A DNA stretch of 64,000 nt from Lachnospiraceae bacterium (GTDB lineage Bacteria > Bacillota > Clostridia > Lachnospirales > Lachnospiraceae). Of the stretch, positions 1-8,031 are shown piece by piece. Where the stretch lies: contig JAKSPO010000004.1 of NCBI GenBank assembly GCA_024404675.1, positions 58,797-122,796 of the forward strand, given 5' to 3'. Each line of letters starts with the position of its first letter. Position 1 is the first letter of the stretch. The translations under genes were made by a program, and so were the position numbers. The notes beneath the pieces were generated by a model. That model was not told where the DNA came from, ran no database searches, and saw only the letters and a program-made list of their open reading frames with translations.

Positions 1-2
1 TT

Positions 3-1469
3 CAGTGCCACGATAATCCGGACGCGGATGCGCTGGCCTCCGGCTTTGCTCTGCACACATATTTTAAAGAGCAGGGGAAGACGATTCGCTTCATCTACGG
101 CGGGCGGAATCAGATTGCAAAATCAAGCCTTCTTCTGATGAAGGAGTATCTGAACATACCCGTGGAGTATTGTAACGACAAGGAGGCTTCGTTTCCGGGG
201 CTTCTGCTGACAGTTGACTGCTGCCACGGCGAGGGTAATGTGACCGATTTTCACGCCGAACAATATGCGGTCATCGATCACCATCAGTGCGAGACAGGCA
301 TTGCACTTGCGGAAGTCATGCCAACGCTCGGCAGCTGCTCAACCCTTTGCTGGTCCATGATGCGTGATGTGGGATTTGATTTCACGGGACGCACGGAGCT
401 TGCTACCGCACTTTACTACGGATTGATGACCGATACCGGCAATTTCGCCGAGCTGCATCATCCCTTAGACCGAGATATGCAGGACAGCCTCGTCATCAAT
501 CGTCCGTTAGTCAATCAGTTTTATAACTCGAACATCTCCATCAGGGATATGGAGATTGCCGGCAGAGCAATGCTCGATTATCAGTTCTACGAGGACTACA
601 ATATCGGTTTGTTCCATGCCGAAGAATGTGACCCGAACCTGCTTGGTCTGATCAGTGACCTGACGCTTCAGGTGGACCGTTTCAGCACCGACCTTGTTTA
701 CAACGAGGTACCCGGCGGCTATAAGCTTTCCGTGCGAAGCTGCACAAAGTACGTGCATGCCAACGAGCTCGCCACATTTCTCGTCGGTACCATCGGTTCC
801 GGCGGCGGACATATCAACAAAGCCGGCGGCTTTATCTCTGCTTCCAAATTCGCAGCGGAATATCCCGACATGACGATTTCCGAATACCTGTGCGAGCGGG
901 TGAAGACTTATTTCACACTAACGAAGATTATCGATGTCAAGAACTACGAACCGGACACAAGCGGCACGAAGCTTTACAAAAAGCTTCCGATTCCCTTAGG
1001 CTTTGTGAATCCGTTAGACATCCTTCCGCTTGGAAGCCGCTTTATGATCCGTACCTTAGAGGGCGACCTCGATATGACAGTCGATGGCACCTTCTATATT
1101 ATGATTGGACTGAAGGGCGAGGTATATCCGCAGAAGATTGAGAAATTTAAGAGTGCCTACACCGTACTGGATGAGCCGTATCAGCTCGAAACCGAGTACT
1201 ATCCTGTGCTTCGCAGTCATTCGGACGGTCGCATCTTCAAGCTCGAGCGTTATGCCCGCACCTGTCGTTCCGCCGGCGGCGCACAGATTCTTGCAAAGCC
1301 GCTCGACTGTATTCTTAAGCTGTTCACCGAGTGGGATCCCGACAGCTATTACCTCGGAAAGCCCGGGGATTATCTTGCCTGCCGGGAAAGTGATCCGAAG
1401 GATATCTATATCATCGAGAAGGATATATTCGCAAAAACCTACACACTTGTTGAGGAGGGGGAAGTATGA
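3..1469 (+). CDS. DHH/DHHA1 family phosphoesterase with C-terminal PGDYG-like modules (5' partial)
   Basis: The reading frame is already open at the left edge, so the N-terminus is missing and 488 residues are visible. Visible residues 3-14 hold HDNPDADALASG, the metal-binding first motif of DHH phosphoesterases. IDHHQ (near 91-95) is the family signature, TDTGNF follows near 143-148, and GSGGGHINKAGGF (near 265-277) marks the DHHA1 substrate domain. Family members hydrolyse short oligonucleotides, cyclic dinucleotides or pAp. About 170 residues follow DHHA1. They contain two stretches (near 344-388 and 453-485) that resemble each other and the PGDYG-type fold, each with a Gly-Asp, a beta pattern and a final Phe-x-x-x-Tyr. 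That extension is unusual for NrnA-like enzymes. The stop codon overlaps the start of the TIR gene by 4 bases, so the two are probably translated together. The substrate is unknown. Confidence 0.85.
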   Translation, partial: QCHDNPDADALASGFALHTYFKEQGKTIRFIYGGRNQIAKSSLLLMKEYLNIPVEYCNDKEASFPGLLLTVDCCHGEGNVTDFHAEQYAVIDHHQCETGIALAEVMPTLGSCSTLCWSMMRDVGFDFTGRTELATALYYGLMTDTGNFAELHHPLDRDMQDSLVINRPLVNQFYNSNISIRDMEIAGRAMLDYQFYEDYNIGLFHAEECDPNLLGLISDLTLQVDRFSTDLVYNEVPGGYKLSVRSCTKYVHANELATFLVGTIGSGGGHINKAGGFISASKFAAEYPDMTISEYLCERVKTYFTLTKIIDVKNYEPDTSGTKLYKKLPIPLGFVNPLDILPLGSRFMIRTLEGDLDMTVDGTFYIMIGLKGEVYPQKIEKFKSAYTVLDEPYQLETEYYPVLRSHSDGRIFKLERYARTCRSAGGAQILAKPLDCILKLFTEWDPDSYYLGKPGDYLACRESDPKDIYIIEKDIFAKTYTLVEEGEV

Positions 1470-4441
1470 GTCTGAATAACGTCAAATACGATGCATTTAT
1501 CAGTTACCGCCATTCCGAGAAGGATAAAGCGGTCGCTATGCAGCTGCAGCGTAAGCTTGAGTCCTTTCGACTTCCGAAGGGGGTAACCTCAAAAAGCGGC
1601 AAGACACGTATCGAGCGCGTATTTCGCGACCAGGACGAGCTGCCGCTTTCCAGTAATCTTGCCGATCCGATTACCGAAGCACTCAGAAATTCCGAATATC
1701 TGATCGTCATCTGCTCTCCGCGCCTGCCGCAATCCGAATGGTGCTTGAAGGAGATTGAAACCTTTAAGGAAATGCACGGCCTTGACCATATTCTGGCCGT
1801 TTTAATCGAAGGCGAGCCCGAGGACTCCTTCCCCGAGCCGTTACTTCACAGCACGGTACAGGTACTTGACGAAAGAGGAAATGTATCGCTTCGTACCGTC
1901 AATGTGGAGCCGCTTGCTGCCGATGTTCGTAGCAAGTCGCGCTCTGAACTCAAAAAAGCAATCGATGACGCTGTCCTTCGTATCAGTGCGCCCATATTCG
2001 GCCTGAACTACGATGATCTGAAGCAGCGTGAGCGTGAGCGTCGCATCCGCCGTATGATGACCTTCTGGGGCTCTGTCGGTGCCGCTGTTACACTCTTCGC
2101 AATCGTAAGCTCCGTTCTCCTTGTGAAGATCACCAGACAGAACAACATGATTGCAGAGCAGTACGACGAGATCAACAAGCAGAACGAGGACATCTTACAA
2201 AAGCAACAAGAAATTCTATACCAAAGCTACGAAATCAATCAGCAGAAAGAAACACTCGAGGAGCTCTATCAGAAGGCGGCCGTGGAAAATGCCAACCTGA
2301 TGGCCGGTGTTTCCGCAGGACTACTTTCCGACGGACGCCGTATGGACGCCATCTATGCAATTCGCAGTGTGCTTCCCGAGACAAGGGCGAATTCCGAAAC
2401 CTATTCCCCCGCTGCGCATCTTGCATTAAGTGAGGCGCTTCATCCTTACAGCTACGGTCGTGATCTGTTGCCCACAGCAACACTCGATGTGGAGGGCGGA
2501 ATCTCCGAATATTCCTCTTCCCCGTCGCTTCAGTATGTTGCGGTACTGAACAAATTCCACGCACTTTCCGTATTCAATACCGACACAGGCGAAAGTCTTG
2601 CACTTCCGACGTTTCTGACCGATACCTACTGGAATGCTGTCTGCTTCGTTTCCGACAACGACCTGCTTCTGGTAGGCACACAGGGACTTTGCCTGTATCG
2701 TCTCAATTCCACTTCGGTCACTACGCTTGACAGCCGCTCTCCGGAAGAAATATATTATGACGGTTCTTCCGACAAATACCTGTTAGTATTCCATAACAGC
2801 CTCGAGGTGCGAAGCGTTTCCGACCACTCCATCGTAATGCCCTTCAACTTTCCCGGTACGTCCGGACGCTTTGACGGCACTATCACTCCGGACGTGAGCG
2901 ATGACAACCGTTACCTTTCATTCGCCTGCAAGAGCGCACTTGGTGAAGAGGATTCGGCGTATGCCATTGTTCTCGATACCGTGCAGAAGCAGGTTGCTTA
3001 CATGAAGGAGTTCCACAATCTGACGATAGGCGCTCTTCCCATCAGCTCCGGCAGACTTTACTTCAACTGGTACACCAAATTTACAATTACGTCCCAGTTT
3101 GTATCCCACATAGAATGTATCGATCTCGAAAGCGGACAACAGCTTTTCGCCATCGAAAATGATATTTTGACACATAGCACCTATCTTGATGAGGCTAACC
3201 GCATCATGACAATGGTCGGAAGCAATGAGGTGCGAAGTTATAATATGGATACGGGCGAACGTCTCGGACATATCACCCTGCCGTCTTCTGTTTTAGAATG
3301 CTTCCATCCGCTCAAGGAACCGTATCTTTACATATTCTGTAAGGATGGGTCAGTGTTACTTTACAACTGCTGTACTTACGCAGCGATATTTTATACGGAG
3401 TATATCTTCGCCTTCCTACCCGGAAAATCGATGCAAGCGGTTGATTTCTCTATCAACAAGGCAGTGATTCAGTTCCAGAACGAAGATTATTTTTCGGTAT
3501 ATCGTCGCGTAGCGAACAACGAGCGGGAGCGTCTGTGCGATCTTCCCGATGTATCCGGATTGCTCGTCTACTCGACCGACGGCGCGCGAGTGCTACGCCT
3601 CTCCCCTGCAGAAGACCGGACCTATCTTTATAATTTAATTACCGGAACGTCCCTCCTGCTAGATGATGCATATTCAGAGTACTATTTTGTAGAGAACCTG
3701 GAAGAGTACTTGATTGCAGTTGGTCCGGACGGACTCTATCGTATAGACGCCGCGACCGGCGAAACGCTTGATTATCTCTCGAATCCTGACAATTCCAATG
3801 GCTTCTGGCGTCCTGCAAGCCCCGGCAACAGATATTTCTGGTACCAGTCCAATGGTTCCTATATGCTGTACGATGTCGAGACTCTGTCTCTGAGCCATAC
3901 AACCAGCGATAATCCTATCGGGTTACAGATTTCTGATGCAGATAATCTCTTCGCAGTGCTCACCGATAATTCCGTGGACCTTCATATGTTCAATTCTCTC
4001 GATGAGGCCTACGGCTCGATTCCGTTGTCTCGCCACCTTGTCGATCACCTGCTATTCAGCTCCGATGGAAAATACCTGTTCATTGCTTTCACCGGCGGCT
4101 ACGTGGAGGTCTACGATGTCAGTACCTTACAGCTTGCGAAACGTATCTATAATCTGACTGTTTCCAAGACAACAACCGTTTACTACTACGAGAATGCAAA
4201 GATTTATGTCATGTCCGATCACGACAATCTGTATGTTCTCACAGATTCGCTTGATGTCATTACTAAGGTTTCCGACGGCTTCCACTACAGAAGCATTGAT
4301 AACAGCTTCTACATCATCACTGGCAACTATGCATTCCGCCTGCCTTATTATTCCTACGAGGCACTCATCCAGAAGGCAGATAACGCGTTGCAGAACTACA
4401 AGGTTTCCTCCTACTACGAAAGAAAGCTCGGTATCGATTAA
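1466..4441 (+). CDS. TIR domain, transmembrane and beta-propeller protein
   Basis: A 991-residue protein with an N-terminal TIR domain (about residues 5-135). It has the opening YDAFISYRHSEKD and, near residue 92, the WCxxE motif (W92, C93, E96) in which the Glu is the catalytic residue of NAD-consuming TIR domains. A basic stretch leads to one transmembrane helix (about 198-221) and then a Gln/Glu/Asn-rich coiled coil (about 225-272). The remaining 700 residues are repeated beta-rich blades with WD40/quinoprotein-like spacing, a likely propeller. The TIR side should be cytoplasmic and the propeller may face outside, but topology is inferred. A GAGGAGGGG ribosome site sits just upstream, inside the DHH gene, which overlaps by ATGA. 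TIR domains in bacteria serve in defence or NAD signalling; which applies here cannot be told from sequence. Confidence 0.88.
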   Translation: MSLNNVKYDAFISYRHSEKDKAVAMQLQRKLESFRLPKGVTSKSGKTRIERVFRDQDELPLSSNLADPITEALRNSEYLIVICSPRLPQSEWCLKEIETFKEMHGLDHILAVLIEGEPEDSFPEPLLHSTVQVLDERGNVSLRTVNVEPLAADVRSKSRSELKKAIDDAVLRISAPIFGLNYDDLKQRERERRIRRMMTFWGSVGAAVTLFAIVSSVLLVKITRQNNMIAEQYDEINKQNEDILQKQQEILYQSYEINQQKETLEELYQKAAVENANLMAGVSAGLLSDGRRMDAIYAIRSVLPETRANSETYSPAAHLALSEALHPYSYGRDLLPTATLDVEGGISEYSSSPSLQYVAVLNKFHALSVFNTDTGESLALPTFLTDTYWNAVCFVSDNDLLLVGTQGLCLYRLNSTSVTTLDSRSPEEIYYDGSSDKYLLVFHNSLEVRSVSDHSIVMPFNFPGTSGRFDGTITPDVSDDNRYLSFACKSALGEEDSAYAIVLDTVQKQVAYMKEFHNLTIGALPISSGRLYFNWYTKFTITSQFVSHIECIDLESGQQLFAIENDILTHSTYLDEANRIMTMVGSNEVRSYNMDTGERLGHITLPSSVLECFHPLKEPYLYIFCKDGSVLLYNCCTYAAIFYTEYIFAFLPGKSMQAVDFSINKAVIQFQNEDYFSVYRRVANNERERLCDLPDVSGLLVYSTDGARVLRLSPAEDRTYLYNLITGTSLLLDDAYSEYYFVENLEEYLIAVGPDGLYRIDAATGETLDYLSNPDNSNGFWRPASPGNRYFWYQSNGSYMLYDVETLSLSHTTSDNPIGLQISDADNLFAVLTDNSVDLHMFNSLDEAYGSIPLSRHLVDHLLFSSDGKYLFIAFTGGYVEVYDVSTLQLAKRIYNLTVSKTTTVYYYENAKIYVMSDHDNLYVLTDSLDVITKVSDGFHYRSIDNSFYIITGNYAFRLPYYSYEALIQKADNALQNYKVSSYYERKLGID

Positions 4442-4463
4442 CCCGCGCCGAGACCATAAATAC

Positions 4464-4507
4464 AAAAGGAATTCTCCCCCCGTAACCGGTGAAAGAATTC
4501 CTTTTTA
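4464..4507. terminator. Bidirectional terminator between the TIR gene and prfA
   Basis: AAAAGGAATTCT and AGAATTCCTTTTT form an inverted repeat around a roughly 18-base loop. A run of T follows on the plus strand and a run of A precedes, so it can end both the plus-strand TIR transcript and the converging prfA transcript. Confidence 0.8.
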
Positions 4508-4546
4508 TTATGCCTTTTCAATTGTTTTGAAGGGGTCGCCGACGGT

Positions 4547-5620
4547 TCAGCTCTCTTCCTCATTTGCCAGCTTCGCAGCCTGATCGGCCGTCGTCAGCGC
4601 ATCGAGAATCTCCTGAATATCACCGTTCATAATCTTATCTAACTTATAAAGCGTCAGACCGATACGATGGTCGGTCACACGGCTCTGCGGGAAGTTGTAG
4701 GTACGGATCTTCTCGGAACGGTCTCCGGTACCGATCTGGCTTCTTCTTGCGGCAGCCTCTGCCTCATGTGCCTTCTGAATCTCCAAATCGTACAGCTTGG
4801 AACGAAGCAGGGCAAATGCCTTGTCCTTGTTCTGCAGCTGCGATTTCTCGGTCTGAGAGTAAACTACAATACCGGTAGGATAGTGTGTAAGTCGTACAGC
4901 AGAGTCGGTCGTGTTGACACACTGTCCACCGTTACCGGAGGCACGCATAACATCAATACGAATATCCTTCTCATCGATCTGAATATCAACCTCCTCAGCC
5001 TCCGGCATAACAGCCACGGAAGCGGTCGAGGTGTGAATACGTCCGCCGGATTCAGTCTCCGGAACACGCTGTACACGATGTACGCCGCTTTCAAACTTCA
5101 ATACGGAATAAGCGCCCTGTCCATGAACCATGAACTGCACCTCCTTCATGCCGCCGATTCCGGTCTCATCGATGTTCACGAGCTCGTATTTCCAACGTCT
5201 GGACTCGATATAATGAATATACATACGATAGAGCTCTGCTGCGAACAAAGCCGCCTCATCGCCGCCTGCGCCCGCACGAATCTCAACTACAACATCCTTC
5301 TCGTCAAGCGGATCCTTCGGAAGCAGAAGAATCTTCATCTCCTGCTCAAGCTTTGCCACCTCTTCCTTCGCGGCGGAAAGCTCCTCCTTAAGCATCTCAC
5401 GCATATCCTCGTCGCTCTCGGAAGCAAGCATCTCCTCACTGTCTGCAATCGTCTCCTTCGCCTTCTTATAAGCGGTATACGCATCCACCAACGGCTGCAT
5501 ATCGCTCTGCTCCTTCATCAGCTTACGGAAACGTGCCTGGTCACTTGCGACCATCGGATCGGCAAGCTCAAGCTGCATCTCTTCAAATCTCTTTAACAAA
5601 TCTTCCAGTTTATCAAACAT
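4547..5620 (-). CDS. prfA: Peptide chain release factor 1
   Basis: RF1 recognises UAA and UAG in the ribosomal A site and triggers peptide release. The 357-residue length is typical. The GGQ loop is at residues 231-233 in the context [11 protein letters not shown], and the stop-codon recognition tripeptide PxT appears as PET at 187-189, which separates it from RF2. The [10 protein letters not shown] motif lies near 117-126. An AAAGGAG site precedes ATG at 5620. The gene is downstream of prmC, whose product methylates the GGQ glutamine, so substrate and modifying enzyme are made from one unit. Confidence 0.97.
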   Translation of the reverse strand: MFDKLEDLLKRFEEMQLELADPMVASDQARFRKLMKEQSDMQPLVDAYTAYKKAKETIADSEEMLASESDEDMREMLKEELSAAKEEVAKLEQEMKILLLPKDPLDEKDVVVEIRAGAGGDEAALFAAELYRMYIHYIESRRWKYELVNIDETGIGGMKEVQFMVHGQGAYSVLKFESGVHRVQRVPETESGGRIHTSTASVAVMPEAEEVDIQIDEKDIRIDVMRASGNGGQCVNTTDSAVRLTHYPTGIVVYSQTEKSQLQNKDKAFALLRSKLYDLEIQKAHEAEAAARRSQIGTGDRSEKIRTYNFPQSRVTDHRIGLTLYKLDKIMNGDIQEILDALTTADQAAKLANEEES

Positions 5621-5681
5621 AAATCTATCTCCTTTGCAGTTATGGCTTCATCATTTCTTCTAACAGCTAATGAATCCGTCG

Positions 5682-6524
5682 CTACAAATGTCCCAAAACG
5701 ACACGATCGTTGCCGGCATAATCCTTGATGACACATACATCGGCAAAGCCGGCTGCTCTGAACAAATCGGGTACTGTAATACCCTGATCAAAACCTATCT
5801 CCACGATTAAGTACCCTCCTTCCTTACCGGATGCGGGAGCCCGCAGAAACCTTCTGCTCTCCGCTGTCAGTATCCGATAAAAATCAAGTCCGTCCTCACC
5901 TCCGAACAGGGCGATTCTTGGCTCGTAATCCTTTACCTCCGGCATAAGCCCTTCCATCTGCTCTGTCGGGATATACGGCGGATTGGAAACGATCACATCG
6001 TAGGTTCCCGTCACCGCCTGAAACATATTACTCAATATGAAATCAACCGTTGCGTCATTGCTTGTTGCGTTGTCCTTAGCAACCGTAAGCGCTTCCTTAG
6101 AGATATCCACTCCGGTAACGCTTTTAGGTGCCGAAAGCTTAGAAAGACTGATTGCAATACAGCCTGTACCGGTACACATGTCAAGGACATCTGCCCCTTT
6201 ACAAAGAGGAATCGCCTTCTCAACCAAAACCTCGGTATCGCTTCTCGGACACAGCGTATCCGTTGTCACGTGAAACGGAAGTCCCATAAATATCTGCGTG
6301 CCAATGATCTGCTGCAACGGTTCACGCCCCGCACGACGACCGACAAGCTCAGCATATGCCTCCGCTTCTCTTTCGGTAATGCGCTCATTGCCGCGCATCA
6401 GCCAATCGCCGACAGTCATCCCCGTCACATGGAAGAGGAGCTGCTTCGCATCATATTCCGCATCCGGAACCCTTGCATTCTTCAGTTGATTTGTCGCCTG
6501 CTTCAAGGCTTCCCGATACGTCAT
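5682..6524 (-). CDS. prmC: Release factor glutamine N5-methyltransferase
   Basis: PrmC transfers a methyl group from S-adenosylmethionine to the glutamine of the GGQ motif in release factors. The 280-residue protein has the N-terminal substrate-binding helical part, a SAM-binding motif (DMCTGTGCIAIS, about 115-126) and the catalytic NPPY at 181-184. The ATG at 6524 lies 74 bases inside the 3' end of the upstream YqhQ-like gene in another frame. That overlap is long for this kind of operon and suggests translational coupling. prfA begins 61 bases downstream. Confidence 0.95.
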   Translation of the reverse strand: MTYREALKQATNQLKNARVPDAEYDAKQLLFHVTGMTVGDWLMRGNERITEREAEAYAELVGRRAGREPLQQIIGTQIFMGLPFHVTTDTLCPRSDTEVLVEKAIPLCKGADVLDMCTGTGCIAISLSKLSAPKSVTGVDISKEALTVAKDNATSNDATVDFILSNMFQAVTGTYDVIVSNPPYIPTEQMEGLMPEVKDYEPRIALFGGEDGLDFYRILTAESRRFLRAPASGKEGGYLIVEIGFDQGITVPDLFRAAGFADVCVIKDYAGNDRVVLGHL

Positions 6525-7572
6525 TATCCTTCACTCCGTCAATAAATGCCTGCCAATCGAAAACTGCCTCGACAGACGCAATCGCACACTCTAGCATCGA
6601 ATCATCCGGCTCCTTGGTCGTGAGCGCCTGCATCCACATGCCGGGACGGCTCAGGATATCCACAAGCTTGTTGTTCGAACGACCCGCCAGCTTCAGAAAC
6701 TCATAGCTGATGCCCGCAACAAAGGGTAACAGAAGAATTCTCACGCCGAAGCGGACGAGAACCTTCACAATGCCCGAATCTCCGCTGTAAATCGTAAAGC
6801 AGTTCACTACGGAAAATACGAGGATACTGATGATCATAACAAGAATCATAAAGCTCGTACCGCAGCGCTTATGCTCCTTCGAGGACGCTCTTGCGTTCGC
6901 AACGGTAAGCGGAAGTCCGTGCTCAATACAGTTGATCGTCTTATGCTCCGCACCATGATAGCGGTACACACGCTGAATGTCAGGCATCAGCGAGATGCCT
7001 CCGACATATCCGATGAAAATCGCCATACGGACGATTCCCTCTATCACACTTGTAAAGACAGGATTATCGATTCCTGTCAAAGCCTTGATTCCTTCTGTTG
7101 CCAAAACCGGCAGAAAGAAGAACAGACCGATTGTCAGCACCAAAGACAGTGCCACCGTACAAAAGATCATAAAGCTTGACATAGATTCCTGCTTCGGTTC
7201 TTCCTTCGTCGCGTTATCTGTAGACTTCTCTACAGGCTCAGTCTCTGCCTTTCCTGCACCTACGGGCGAAGCGTTCACCGCTTCAGCCTTCTTTGAAGCC
7301 TCAGCCTTCTTCGCCTTGTCCGTATCATCCTCAATGAAATCCGCGGAATAGGTCAACGTCTTAATACCGATTACCATCGATTCAATCAGGTTCACCGTTC
7401 CGCGAATGAACGGCCATGCGAGGAATTTGATCTTCTCGGAAATGCTGTGCGTTTCTTTTATATCAATAACGATCTCTCCGTCCGGCTTCCGACACGCAAC
7501 CGCATACTTGTTCTTGTTACGCATCATAACGCCTTCCATCACGGCTTGTCCGCCGATACCGGAATTCTTCAT
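6451..7572 (-). CDS. DUF1385 (YqhQ-like) membrane protein
   Basis: The N-terminus GIGGQAVMEGVMMRN and the later YHGAEHKTINCIEHG are the hallmarks of the DUF1385 family (B. subtilis YqhQ). The 373-residue protein has about four hydrophobic helices, roughly at 150-175, 185-212, 248-270 and 282-302. Residues about 85-130 are a Lys/Glu/Ala/Thr-rich insert that looks disordered and is longer than needed for the core fold. The biochemical role of the family is not established. The gene commonly sits with prmC and prfA in Firmicutes, as here, and its 3' end overlaps prmC by 74 bases. Confidence 0.9.
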   Translation of the reverse strand: MKNSGIGGQAVMEGVMMRNKNKYAVACRKPDGEIVIDIKETHSISEKIKFLAWPFIRGTVNLIESMVIGIKTLTYSADFIEDDTDKAKKAEASKKAEAVNASPVGAGKAETEPVEKSTDNATKEEPKQESMSSFMIFCTVALSLVLTIGLFFFLPVLATEGIKALTGIDNPVFTSVIEGIVRMAIFIGYVGGISLMPDIQRVYRYHGAEHKTINCIEHGLPLTVANARASSKEHKRCGTSFMILVMIISILVFSVVNCFTIYSGDSGIVKVLVRFGVRILLLPFVAGISYEFLKLAGRSNNKLVDILSRPGMWMQALTTKEPDDSMLECAIASVEAVFDWQAFIDGVKDNDVSGSLEAGDKSTEECKGSGCGI

Positions 7573-7590
7573 TCGCTCAAACCTCCAGAT

Positions 7591-7630
7591 AGAAAAAGGA
7601 GTTGAGATAACGGGTACCTCAACTCTTTAA
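7591..7630 (-). terminator. Terminator downstream of rpmE
   Basis: GAGTTGAG (7599-7606) pairs with CTCAACTC (7618-7625). On the minus strand the hairpin is followed by CTTTTTC, so rpmE is a separate transcript from the prmC/prfA unit. Confidence 0.75.
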
Positions 7631-7666
7631 TTTCGTCTTATTTTGTTACCCTATCGGGAAATCTGA

Positions 7667-7864
7667 TTAGAAGCCGTACTTCTTGTTGAACTTCTCAATA
7701 GCACCACGAGCCTGAGCAGCCTTCTTCTGGCCGGTATAGAAAGCATGGCACTTGGAGCAGATTTCTACGTGGATCTCAGACTTGGTAGAACCCGTTACAA
7801 ACTCATTACCGCAGTTGCAGGTAACCTTTGTCTGGTAGTACTTAGGCTGAATTGCTTCCTTCAT
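7667..7864 (-). CDS. rpmE: 50S ribosomal protein L31, zinc-binding type
   Basis: A 65-residue L31. The zinc ligands are present as C16, C18, C36 and C39 (CNCG and CSKC), so this is the C+ form that also stores zinc. The frame stays open further upstream, but ATG at 7864 is chosen because GAGAGGTG stands in front of it and the protein then matches family length (MKEAIQPKYY start). Confidence 0.96.
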   Translation of the reverse strand: MKEAIQPKYYQTKVTCNCGNEFVTGSTKSEIHVEICSKCHAFYTGQKKAAQARGAIEKFNKKYGF

Positions 7865-7965
7865 AACATTCACCTCTCTAAATAGTAATATTGATACAGT
7901 CGGCCGGCCGAAACCAGTCGACCTAACACGCAAAATGTCTGTGCCCTTATAAGGACAGCGCACTC

Positions 7966-7994
7966 ATTATAACATAGCATTATTCGGAATGCAA
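7966..7994 (-). promoter_or_regulatory. rpmE promoter
   Basis: On the minus strand TTGCAT (7989-7994) is separated by 17 bases from TATAAT (7966-7971), a good sigma-A promoter. The roughly 95-base leader contains an imperfect GC-rich hairpin (about 7896-7923) that could act in control of L31; that part is speculative. Confidence 0.75.
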
Positions 7995-8031
7995 TACCCA
8001 TTATTAGATTTTTTCGAAGCGAACTCCCTGA

